A stretch of 64,000 nucleotides of DNA from Lepiota brunneoincarnata (Eukaryota; Basidiomycota; Agaricomycetes; Agaricales; Agaricaceae), in the NCBI GenBank assembly GCA_023014365.1, contig JAEBUN010000008.1, forward strand, positions 1,426,001-1,490,000, in the 5' to 3' direction. Of this stretch, positions 43,811-55,603 are shown piece after piece (positions within the stretch are counted from its first letter, which is position 1; each line of letters starts with the position of its first letter). The notes under the pieces were generated by a model. That model was not told the DNA's origin and did no database searches. It was given only the letters and a program-made list of their open reading frames with translations. The position numbers and the translations under genes were made by a program.

Positions 43811-46800
43811 CTACAATCTAAGTTGTCCAAACACTTCATTGTACACTACATTTGGAGTCCTTCTGGTCTCATTATCCTCTGGTAACACTACTCTAATCCT
43901 GTCCCCAGATGTACATCTAGAAAATGCTACATACAATTGGCCATGAGAAAATACTGATTGCTGTAAATTAATTCCTACATATGCAACTGATTGTCCTTGT
44001 GACTTGTTAATGGTCATAGAAAAAGCAAGTCGAATTGGAAACTGTATGCGCTGAAGGGGAACAGCCAAGTCCTCATTTGAGGGTGTCAACACAGTCCTTG
44101 GAATCATCACCATCTGTCCAGCAAATCGAGCATCTCCAGTAATAATTCTACACTGTAACACTCTGTGTCTGATTTCTGTCACAATCATCCTAGTCCCATT
44201 GCAAAGTCCCTTCTCTGGATCCAAGTTTCTGAGGAGCATCACAGGACATCCAATCTTTAGTCTCAACTTTGATAATGGAAGCCCACTTGCTCTGAGTGAG
44301 TTCAAATATTCCACTGGATAAGGCTGGTAATTATTCATCTGGTCATTCTCCAACAGCACAGAATCTGCACTATGCAGTGCATGAACCTCCCCTGGAAACT
44401 TGGCAAGGATTTCATCATTAATGTCATCTACCTCATCATTTCTGGCAGATAGAATTGTTCTGTCCAAGAAATAATCATCAGGTTTGTTGGGTTGAGCAAT
44501 CCCAGGATAGGTAGATTCAATCAATCCATCCAAGTCAGGACAGCACATTCTGGCAGGGATTTCAACCATTCCAGTATCATCCATGTTTCTTCCAGATCCA
44601 ATATCCAACAGCCATGCAGCATGTTCTGCAGCCTCAGGAGAGTTCCTCAATCGCATGTTGCGTACCAAGTAGTGGACCTCCATATCATCCCAGAGTGCAC
44701 TTTTGACTATTGAGGCACCCACAATCTGTTGTCTAAGTCCCTTTGGTATTACAGGAAGTGTTTGACGGAAATCACCTCCAAATACCACAGTGATTCCACC
44801 AAAGGGACTATTCTTGTGGAGTAAGTCTCTGAGACATCTATCAACAGACTTGATACCATGGATATGTTGCATAGGAACTTCATCCCAGATGATGATTTTG
44901 GTCTCCTGTATCAATCTGTGCACCTGAGTATTTGGTTTGATATTTGCAACAGATTCTTGAAAGGCAGGAATTGGGATCTTGAATCTGGAGTGGGCAGTCC
45001 TACCACCCTCCAAGAGAAGTGCAGCAATGCCAGAAGAGGCCACACAAAGAGCCACTTGGCCTCTAGACCTCACAGCAGCTGCAATGGTATTACAGACAAA
45101 GGTTTTTCCACCACCACCTGCACTGTGGATGAAAATCATCTTTCCCAAGTTATTATCCACAGAGTTGAGAACAGCTTCATAAGCTGCAGCCTGTTCTGGA
45201 TTGAAGTCCCTCCGGTTTCTTTGAACTCTCTCCTCCAATTCATTACGGTCATAGTCAAGCTCCAGATGAATCAAGTAATTTCCTGGGAGATTTTCCCAAG
45301 GTCTTCCATTCCCAGGTCCTACAGAAAGTGGCATAGGTGGATAGTCAGCCAAAGACTTTCCAGACTTCATCAGGATTTGATTGAGAAGGTGTAAGCCATA
45401 GTCATAGACTTCCTCTTGTGTAAATTCCCTGTCCTGATAGTGAGGGATATGTCCAAGTTGTCTCCTAAGGTCATCACAGATATTCTCTCTGAACCTTTCC
45501 CAAAGAACATCAGGCGAGGTAGGATTGCAATGTTGGAGAATAATAATGAATAAACGTCGGAGCAATGATCCTGTCTGCATTTGGCTAGCTTCTTGCAAGC
45601 ACTGAATCCACTCGCGGTCATCTTGTAACAATCCCCTTGCAAAACATGCCTCCTTGAATGAGTTATACTGGACATCATCAAAAGTGCGCAAGTCTGCAAA
45701 GGATGTAGCACCTGGAATAACTGTCAACAATGTTTAGAGGTAGAAATCTCTCCTTGACTTACCTGGAACAACTGTCAACAACATACGGAGGTAGAAGCGC
45801 TCTCCTTGACTTGGAGATGCAAAGAACATCCTTCCAATAGCCTCTCCTCTTTGCCTGGGTTTCCACTTCCTGCCAGTTTTGCTGTTGTACACCCAAAATC
45901 TGGGAAAGTCCTGGTATAAAGTGTTGCGAGCATGAGGATAATTGCGGTTGGCCTCAAACCAAGCAGTAAGCATGGTCTTATCAACATTTGGGCGGTTGAG
46001 GACTTCATCCACATTTTGCTCTGGATCATAATACACCATATGTTGGTTTTCCAAGTGCACAGGCAAGCGATAGACAGGAGGGAACTCTCCATGCATTGGG
46101 AATTCAAAGATATGCCAGAGAGCTTCAATTGGGGATACATAGCGAGAATCCAGATATTCCTTGACCTCATCGCGCTGTTGGTCTGGTCTTGAGATAATCT
46201 CAAGAGTAGTTCGATCATGGCCCTTGTAGACATACTTGTGGATATACTTAACAGCAAAAACAGAGGCACAGATCTCCAAGTTGATATGACATCCAAATTT
46301 GGCACTGAGGTACTTAGCAAAAGGGACAACCCAGCGGTTATCAAAGGTGAATGTGCCCTTGGTGAATGTGCGACCATTATTGCGCCTGGCATATTTCGGA
46401 TAGCCATCATCCCCATATATGGTTTGATCATTGAATGGCTTGGGATAGCCCTTGCTACACTTTCCATCCACCATACACCTGGCATTGGGATATTCAGGAC
46501 CACAGGGACCATGGAGCATTGAAGAGGTCACAATGCCATAGAGAACAGGCTCAGTATTGGGATCTGGCAACTCTGCAGAAACAATTGAATCAACATGAGC
46601 AGCATCTCTAATCTTGTCAGGAGCATCCAGGAAAATGAGGAGATGCATGTGAGGTAATCCTCGCTTCTGGTATTCAATGGTATGGACCATTCCAACCACT
46701 TTTCCAAATAGGCCATCTTTAATTTCCTTGAGAAGAGCATTCTTCTTTTGCTCAAAGACCCTTGCCACAATATCAGGCCTATCTGAGACTGACTGTTTCT

Positions 46801-49315
46801 TCTGGCCTGGACCCAACTCCTTGAACAAAGCCTCCTGTACTTCTGGCCAGTTTGGATTGGCAGTCATAGTCAAGAAAATATCAGGCTTCCTGAAAGCCCT
46901 ACAGATAGCCATGGAATCTTGGAACAGCTGGTTCATATAGCGCTCACTTCCTACATGTGATGAAGGAAGTATGACTCTCTGGCCATGGTTGGCAAGGTTG
47001 AGATTCTCATCTCTATCACCAATAGCAGCATCCTGGAGGCCTTGGTATAGATCAGCTCTAAGCTTCTTTTGATTTTCCCTAGTCCAGTTAAGAATACTTT
47101 GCTCATTTGAGGCCCAGGCATCAACAACAAATTGTTGGAAGAGTCTGCCACCCCAAAATAATGGAGGCTGAGGATCATTGCGGACATGGAAGCGATGTGC
47201 ATAATAGCATCTCTGAGGAACATACTCAGATCTCTGAGTACCTCTGGGTCCAGGAAACATAGGAATCTTGGGATGCCAGCCATTATCACCATGTGGGAAG
47301 AGCAATGTGTAGTGGAGGGTGGCATAGGAAGACTTGAGATGTGTGATTTTCCTAAGTCCACCACCATGTAAGCGCAATACAATATCTCTGTGGTCAGAGA
47401 CATTCTCCTCCATGCCAGAGCCAGGAACAATGACTGCTATCTCATCAGCAGTAGGAGCATTATATCGCCTTTGATCTTGGATAGGATCAATGTGAAGTCG
47501 GGCAGTAATGGTTTGTTGCTCTCCTAGAGGCTTTTCACGCATGATTTGGTATGCTTGCTTATATGCATGAATGTAGGGATGTGTCCGGTGTAACATATCC
47601 TGGAGTTGACCCATAATGACAGGATCACCAAAGCCATCATTGTTTTGATTTCTGATTTGTCTTTGCTCCTCAGGATCATATATGTATATTTGAGCATATC
47701 GTGCAGGCTGGTTTTCAGCTGGTTGAAGAGCTCCTGAAAGATGGTGGAGTTCCCCACAGATTTTGAAGCAGTAAGGACCAGATGCTCGAGTAACACTGGC
47801 ATCAATCTTGACCCCAAGTGATGTAAAGGCCAGTGAAGCATTGTAGCGTCTGATATTTTTCTTGAATGTATCAGACTGAGGACTAAGTCCACACATTAGA
47901 TCCTGGAGATTATCATCCAAGTGGTGGTATGGCTGTAACTGAACTTCATTTTGAAGACAGCAAGTTCCAAATTGAGGATTATTGACTCGAGAACTTGTAA
48001 GTTTTTCACTTGTAAAGTGAAGAGCACCACAATATCCACACACAACATTCATAAAACCTAAAGTGTGTATTTCAGGTGGTTCATGGTAAGGAAGGCATCC
48101 TTTTGGAGTAGGAAGTCTTCCAAGATCAGGGAGATCAATATTATTGTCTTGATCCTCCTCAATAACTCTAGGTAGTTCATTTGGCATATTCTGAATCTCA
48201 GGAACCCTCTGTTGTTGAGCCTGGAATTGTCCTAAGTCCTGTAAAGCCTGCTGTGCAAGATCATTATCCTGTATTGGAGCCTGTAGATCCCTATCTTCTC
48301 CAAGTTCAGCCTGGTGCTCATTTCTCCAGTCATTGAGCTGTCTTTGTAAAATTTGTTCCCTTTGTTCTATTCTTTCTCTCTGTTCTCTCTGTTCTCTTTG
48401 ATCTCTCTGCTCTTGTATTAATCTTTGGACTTCTTCCTCTCTTTGTTGTTGGAGTACTCTTTGTGCTTCCTGCTCTCTCTGTACTCTTTGTTCCCTGAGC
48501 TGTTGCTCTAATTGTCTTTGTACTCTTTGTTCTCTGAGCTGCTGTTCTAGTTGAACAACTCCTGTAAGAACTATATTGGCTTGTGGTTCTGGTAATGCAA
48601 GACCTATTTGACCTATATTTGCTTGATTACCTCTACCTCTGCTCCTATATCTTTGCGGAGGCTCAGGAGGTGGTGGTATTACCCTGGGAATAGGATTTTC
48701 CAGAGGTCTATCCCAACCCTCTTGTAATTGTACAGGAGAGGGGAGAACAGTATTTCTTGGTATAGAAGGTCCTGCTTGAGGATTGAATGGGGGTAATGAA
48801 AGCCCAGAAGATACTCCAGTAGAAGGTCCAGCTACAGATCCAAAAGGTCTTGCTTGAGGATGAAATAGAGGCAGTAATGACACTCCAGCAGAGGGTTCTC
48901 CCATAGATCCCTGGCCAGTTTGGAAATCCACAACTGGGGGGAGGGAAGCTCTGGCTAGGGATATAGAAGGTATTCCAGTAGAAGATCCAGCCACAGATCT
49001 AGAAGGTCCTGCTTGAGGATTAAATGGAGGCAATAAAGGCACTCCAGCAGAGGGTTCTCCCACAGATCCCTGGCCAGTCTGGAAATCCACAACTGGGGGG
49101 ATGAGAGCTCTGGAAGGTTCTTGGCCAGTCTGGTAAACCATAACTGGAGGAGGAAAAATAGGAGATCTTGCATGTACAGGTGGGCCATTTAAATGTGCAG
49201 GAATATGAACTTGAGGAATATTTGCAGCCAAGATAGCCCCAAAGTTTGGCTGAGGAGGAATTGGGGGAGGAGGTCTGTTGCGCTCCCGACGTGTCTCAGG
49301 AGAAGTCATCTGCAA
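43811..49315 (-). CDS. Helitron transposase: Rep (HUH-Y2) plus Pif1-like helicase, with a 51 bp intron
   Basis: Join complement 49315-45763 and 45711-43811. Numbered from a TTG at 49315; the first ATG is two codons on, and the frame stays open upstream to a possible acceptor near 49390, so an N-terminal exon is likely. Order: Pro-rich tandem repeats, a Gln/Arg/Glu coiled coil (about residues 250-345), a Cys-rich finger (CGYCGALHF), the Helitron N-domain, then Rep with HMH at 889-891 and Y-X3-Y at 1024/1028. The helicase has Walker A GGGGKT and IIWDE. Role: nicking and joining single strands and unwinding during rolling-circle transposition. Apart from the intron there are no stops, so the protein may be functional. 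Confidence 0.9.
45712..45762 (-). other. 51 bp intron formed by tandem duplication of exon
   Basis: GTAAGT...TTCCAG on the minus strand. It is a near-copy of the 52 bases immediately upstream: both contain AAGTCAAGGAGAG, TTCTACCTC and TTGTTGACAGTT.TTCCAGGT, with a 1 bp length difference. It holds an in-frame TAA, so it must be spliced. Removal joins the conserved LLTVVPG directly to ATSFADLRT, as in other Helitron proteins. Confidence 0.8.
48763..49110 (-). repeat. Coding tandem repeat in the transposase N-terminus
   Basis: A Pro/Gly/Ser-rich unit of about 60 residues (VVDFQTGQGS.GEPSAGV..LP.F.PQA) occurs twice with a partial third copy. The region is likely disordered and variable in copy number. 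Confidence 0.7.
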
Positions 49316-51084
49316 ACGTTGTTCACGTTCAGTAGTGCGAGCAGTCTCACGTACTTGCTCAGGAGTTGTGGGAGGTGAAGGTGGATTCCTGAAAACAATA
49401 TATTTTATCAGTAAAAATATTTTATAGTAATATACTCACATCTTATTCAAAGATCACCAATTTATTCTGATTAAACAATCAATTATGAATTTTTAGCTAT
49501 TTAAGTCGCATTTTACTCACCTTTAATCCACAGAGTTGGAATGTTTGTTATGAATACCTGTATCTGGGCAGTTAGACTGGGTACCTATAATTTATTTCAA
49601 TTTTTCCTGAATTTTCAAGAATTTTTACGAATATTTTTACGGATTTTTGCGATTTATGATGATTTTCGCGGATTCGTTTGGTTCTGTTTGGCAGCAAATA
49701 TTGTTTGCTGGATATCTATAATTTATTTCAATTTTTCCTGAATTTTAACGAATTTTAACGGTTATTTTTACGGATTTTTGCGATTTTCGATGATTTTCGA
49801 TGATTTATTTGGTCCTGTTTGATAGCGAATATTGTTTTAATATTTTCCGATTTTTTGCGTATTTTTGCGTATTTTTAGCGAATTTTTGCGACTGGGGGGG
49901 GGACAACTCACCTTGGTGGCAGGGAGATCAATGGTGGGGGTCAGAAAGAAGGCCATCCCTGCCGTCAGGTCAGCTATTTAACCCTGATAAGTTTGGATGT
50001 CGGGTATGTCCGGACATCAGGTGATTGGCAGTTGCCATCAGTCGCGACTGTGAGCATTGATCCAGATTTGTCAGCAATTGCCAGAATTCCCCTATTTCCA
50101 AAGAAATTCTGATTGCTCCACATTCCACCTAATGATTTATTCGTGGATTGCTTGGGAGTCATGGGGCGGATGCCCTACACGTGATTCCCAGGTCTGGCGC
50201 GAGAGGAATGAGTATATGAGCAGCAATATTGAATATCATGTTCGATGGAAAATTGAGTGTTGCACAATACTGGTCCTATCGATTTAATCCAGGACTTTGG
50301 GAACATGTGCACCCATTGAATAGGTAATGCTGAAAAAAGTAGCAAAGATGTGGAAGGGATGCAGGCCCCTGGGGCGAATTTCCTTCAGAATTACAGTGTA
50401 ATTACAATTTCTCCACAATCTCCCTATTGATTCTGTTCCGGACTTTTGCGAGGTCTTTGCGATTTGTACCCCAAAGGGGCCCCAAGGTATTGTAGCAATT
50501 GAGCCAGTGGAAGCCACTCGAAATGCGCTTTTTGCATTTTCCCCTCTGATGGCCATCAGGGGCCATGTCCAATTCCTCAACATCCCACCTATCAATAAAT
50601 GCCCGTTAAATCAGGGGGTTGGAATGCTTAAGGCCGCTCCCCAATCCCAAATTTATATAGAGACCGAACGCCTCTGGCACTGGGAATACCCCCATCAATA
50701 TCCCCATCAAAGGTGCTATTCCTCAATGTTCTCTCTATTGATTTGCTTTGCGTCTTTGCCAGAATGGAGGGCCAATAGGCCTCCCTTGGTCCCCACGATA
50801 TCGAGTTGATTGACTTGCTGTAGCACCCTCCATACCCCCTTCTCCTCAAACAAAGATCAATTTATTCCTCAATATTCTTCCTATCGATATATTTTGTAAT
50901 TTTGCCGTCGACATCGCACCTTCCTCCCCCCCAGATCCCCAAGGTTATAGGTTCCCAAACCCCTTCCTTGTTATTGACCCCCCCAGCCAGCCAATCAGAA
51001 CAAATTAGTAAGAACTGACTAAGCTGAGTCAGCGCTGACACACCCCCCATCACTCCCACGCTCGTTGTCCCATTCTCTATAAGA
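49316..51084 (-). other. U4 upstream region
   Basis: Contains a probable 5' exon/intron (donor GTGAGT near 49435, acceptor TTTTCAG near 49388 on the minus strand), an AT-rich stretch (49440-49890) and then about 1.1 kb shared with every other unit (49900-51084). No further gene is seen. Confidence 0.5.
49900..51084. repeat. Modular 5' region of Helitrons with ~150 bp degenerate repeats
   Basis: On the plus strand a core resembling CTCAACATTC..CCTATYGATTT recurs near 50118, 50264, 50412, 50576, 50727 and 50870, spaced 140-165 bases. The same modules occur in all other units. The outer end has the palindrome GTCAGCGCTGAC near 51030. Confidence 0.55.
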
Positions 51085-52976
51085 CGAGCTTATGCTCGTG
51101 TGCCTTCGGCACACCTATTTGGGCGACTTTAGCATTATAGGAAGATTTGAGTGAAAACAAAGTTTTTTGGAAGTCACATGACTTTGTTTACTAATGTTTG
51201 GTATCAACTGAATGGATCACATAATCTTGTTTCATGACCTTAGCATTGTCTGAATAGATGCCCAGACCCTTCGGCCTGGGCACTTGGAGTTGGCTAATTA
51301 TTTGAAATTCAAAACCAACTACAACTCTCAGGTATGGATGTTATCACTTTCTATTGTAATGTAGCATCATCCTGAGTTTAGCATTGTCTGAGTCTGTGAT
51401 TTTACTTATATCTTGAGCACAGTATGAAACTGACCACAACACATGCCTTTGGCATGAGTGTGTGGTCACTTTCCATTACAATCTAGCATTGTCTGAACAT
51501 ATTATGCTACTTGTATGTTGAACACAGCATGAAACTGACCACAACACATGCCTTTGGCATAAGTGTGTGGTCACTTTCCATAGCAATTTAGCATTATCTT
51601 GATCTTAGCATTGTCTGAATACATTATGTTACTTATATCTTGGGCATCTAGCATTATCCTTATCTTAGCATTGATTATATCAAATTTCCACTATTTTTCT
51701 CGCCAGTATCTGAGCAGTTATATTTATTTCTGATTTATATCTAATTTTCCTGAATTTTTACAGTTATTTTAACAGTTTATTTGCAATTTGCAATGATTTT
51801 GAATGACTTCTTTGATCCTGTTTGACAATAAGTATTTTTTAAAATACTATCCACATTTTTGTGTATTTTTCCGAATGTTTTATGGCTGGAGAGGGATGGT
51901 GGCAGGAAGATCAATGGTGGCCTGAGCGTGAGAAGCTTAGATCGGCATTGATCCGTATTTGTCAGCAATTGCCAGAATTCCCATATTTCCAAAGAAATTC
52001 CGATTGCTCGACATTCCACCTATTGACTTATTCATGGATTGCTTGGGGGTCATGCCGTGGCTGTCCTACACGTGAATCCCAGGTTTGGGGCGAGGGTAAT
52101 TAGTATATAAGCCGGGATATTGAATATTATGTACAACGGAAAATTGGGTGTTGCACAATATTGTTCCTATCGGTTTAGTCCAGGACTTTGGGAACATGTG
52201 CACCCATTGTATTGGTAGCGTTGGGAAAAGTAGTGAAGATGCGGAAGGAATCCAGGCCCCTGGGACGAATTTCCTTTAGAATTATAGTATAATTAGTGTT
52301 CCTCCACATTCTCCCTATTGATTCTTTTCTGGACTTTTGTCGAGTCTTCGCAATACTGATCCCCAGAGATTCCCTGATTATTATAGCAATTGAGCCAGTG
52401 GAGGCTAGTTAGAATTCGCTTTTTGCATTTTCCCCTCTGATGGGCCATCAGGGGCCATGTCCAATTCTTCAATATCCCACCTATCAATAAATATCCGTTA
52501 AGTTGGAGGATAGCCATGCCTATGGCCGCCCCCCAATCCCAAATTTACATGCAACACAAACGCTTCTGGCACCGGGAATACTCCCATCAATATTCCGATC
52601 AAAGCTGTTATTCCTCAATGTTCTCTCTATTGATTCGCTTTGTGTCTTCGCCGGAGTGGAGGGCCAATAGGCCTCCCCTAGACCCCAAGGTATTGTGTTA
52701 ACCGACCCACTGTAGCACCCTCCATACCCCATTCTTCCCCCACAAAGATCAATTTATTCCTCGGTATTCTTCCTATCAATCCACTTCGTAATTTCGCCAT
52801 CGATATCTCACCCCCCACCCCCCTAGATTCCCAAATTTACAGATCCCCAAGCCCCCTCCTTGTCATTGACCCCCTCAGCCAGCCAATCAGAACAAATTAG
52901 TAAGAACTGACTAAGCTGAGTCAGCGCTGACACACCCCCCATCACTCCCACGCTCGTTGTCCCATTCTCTATAAGA
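51085..52976 (-). mobile_element. Helitron unit U5 (non-autonomous)
   Basis: 1892 bp, the shortest unit; 3' end type I (CGAGCATAAGCTCG, perfect). It has one TGCCCAG...CTGGGCA hairpin at 51258 and a short minisatellite. The shared 5' region begins with the ATGGCTGGAGAGG block at 51882. Confidence 0.85.
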
Positions 52977-55603
52977 CTAGGGTAAGACCCTAGCTGTGCC
53001 TTCGGCACAGGGAGTATAATAACAAAATTTTGTCAGGTCACATGACTTTATTTGGTGATATTTGTTTGCCTGGATTTTGATCACATGACCTTATTTATGA
53101 ATGTTTTGATGACTTTGGTATTATTTGAGATGGTTTGAGTACTTGAAATCTGTTAGTTAAATGAATTTAGTATAAGTTTTTTCTGGATCACATGATTGCA
53201 TTTAACAATATTTTAATAACTTTAGCATTATCTGAATAGATGCCCAGACCCTTCGGCCTGGGCACTTGGAGTGTAACAATTGTTTATATTATCTGAAGCT
53301 TAGTATTGTCTAGGTATATTATATTACTTATATATTAAATACAGCATGAAACTAATCACAATACATACATGCTTGAGCTTACACACAAATTTGGATGACT
53401 TTAGCATTATAGTTAAGTTTAGAGATTTGAGTGAAAAATTTTTTTTGGAAGTCACATAACCTTATTTACTGATGTTTGTAAGTGACTGAATAGATCACAT
53501 GATCTTGTTTATCAATGCTTTGATGACTTTGGCATTCACTGAATGGATTACATGATCATGTCAATCAATATCTGGATGATCTTAGCATTATTTGAATAGA
53601 TGCCCAGACTCTTCAGCCTGGGCACTTGGAGTGTGCTAGTTGTTTATATTATCTAAAGTTTAGTATTATTCAAGTATGTTATGTTATTTATATCTTGAAT
53701 TCAGTAGGGAACTGACTACAATCCATGCCTTCAGCATGCATGTGTGGTCAATTTCCATCACAATTTAGTATTGTCTGAATATGTTATATTACTTATATCT
53801 TGAACACAGCATGAAACTGACCACAATCCATGCCTCCAGCATGTATGTGTGGTCAATTTCTATTGCAATTTAGCATTATCCTAATCTTAGCATTGTCTAG
53901 GTATAATATGTTACTTATATTTGAACACAGTAGTGGGTGGTCAATTTCTATCACAATCTAGCATTGTCTGAATATGTTGTGTTACTTATATTGTGAACAC
54001 AGCAGGAAACTGACCACAATCCATACCTTCAGCATGCATGTGTAGTCAATTTCCATCGCAATCTAGCATTATCTGAATATGTTATGTTACTGTTATCTTG
54101 AACACAGCAGGAAACTGACCACAATCCATGCCTTTGGCATGCATGTGTGATCAATTTCCATCACAATCTAGCAATGTCTGAATATCTTATACTACTTATA
54201 TTTTAAACACAGTATGAAACTAACCACAATCCATGCTGTTGGCATGCATGTGTGGTTACTTTCTATCACAATTTACCACTATCCTGATCTTAGCATTGAT
54301 TATATCAATTTACTTTGCATTTCTCTCACTGAGCAGTTAGATTTATCTTTAATTTTTTCTAATTTTCCTGAATTTTTACAATTATCTTTATGGTTTTATT
54401 TGCTATTTACGATGATTTTGGATATATTGCTTGGTCTTGTTTAACAATAAGTATTCTGTTAATATTATCCAAATTTCCACGAATTTAAGCGTATTTTTAG
54501 CGAATTTTTATGGCTGGAGAGGGATGGTGGCAGGAAGATCAATGGTGGACGGGGCGTGAGAAGCTCAGGTGGGCATTGATCCGGATGTGTCAGCAATTGC
54601 CAGAATTTCCATGTTCCCAAAGAAATTCCGATTGCTCAACATTCCACCTATTGGTTTATTTGTGGATTGCTTGGAGGCCATGATGGGGATGTATGACACG
54701 TGAATCCCAGGTTTGGCGCGAGGGGAATGAGTATATGAGCGGAGATATTCAATATCATGTACAAAATGAAATTGAGTGTTGCACTATATTGTTCCTATGG
54801 GTATGGTCCAGGACTTTGAGGGCATGTGCACGTAGATGAGGGGTAACATGTGCCAATGTAGCAAAGATTTAGGATAATTGCAGGGCCCTGGGATGAATTT
54901 CCTTTTAAATTACAGTGTAATTACTATTCCTCCACATTCTCCCTATTGATTCTGTTCCTGATTTTTGCGGGGTCTTCGCAGTTTGTACCCCAAATGACTA
55001 CCAAAGTATTGTAGCAATTGAGCCAGTGGAAGCCACTCAAATGCGCTTTTTGCATTTTCCCCTCTGATGGCCATCAGGGGCCATGTCCAATTCCTCAACA
55101 TCCCACCTATCAATAAATGCCCGTTAAATCAGGGGGTTGGAAGGCCTAAGGCCGCTCCCCAATCCCAAATTTATATAAAGAACGAACGCCTCTGGCACTG
55201 GGAATACCCCCATCAATATCCCCATCAAAGGTGCTATTCCTCAATGTTCCCTCTATTGATTTGCTTTCCGTCTTTGCCAGGATGGAGGGCCAATAGGCCT
55301 CCCTTGGTCCCCACAATATCGTGTTGATTGACCTGCTGTAGCACCCTCCATACCCCCTTCTCCTCAAACAAAGATCCATTTATTCCTCAATATGCTTCCT
55401 ATCGATCTATTTCGTAATTTTGCCGTCGACATCGCACCCCCCCTCCCCCCCAGATCCCCAAGGTTATAGGTTCCCAAACCCCTTCCTTGTTATTGACCTC
55501 CCCAGCCAGCCAATCAGAACAAATTAGTAAGAACTGACTAAGCTGAGTCAGCGCTGACACACCCCCCATCACTCCCACGCTCGTTGTCCCATTCTCTATA
55601 AGA
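52977..55603 (-). mobile_element. Helitron unit U6 (non-autonomous)
   Basis: 2627 bp, 3' end type II. Nearly identical to U7 along its whole length, with only scattered single-base differences and small indels seen by eye. Confidence 0.85.

Larger units (their letters stand above)
43490..51084 (-). mobile_element. Helitron unit U4 (autonomous)
   Basis: 7595 bp, 3' end type II. It contains the Rep-helicase gene (43811-49315 and possibly upstream) and the 5' region common to all units. Its 3' flank (43490-43810) has a single copy of the CATGCC AAA GGCATG hairpin that is amplified in the other units. This is the probable source of transposition for the array. Confidence 0.9.

Noticed and set aside
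44492..48000. Plus-strand and alternative minus-strand ORFs across the Helitron gene
   Set aside because: Shadows of the Rep-helicase frame; no motifs of their own.
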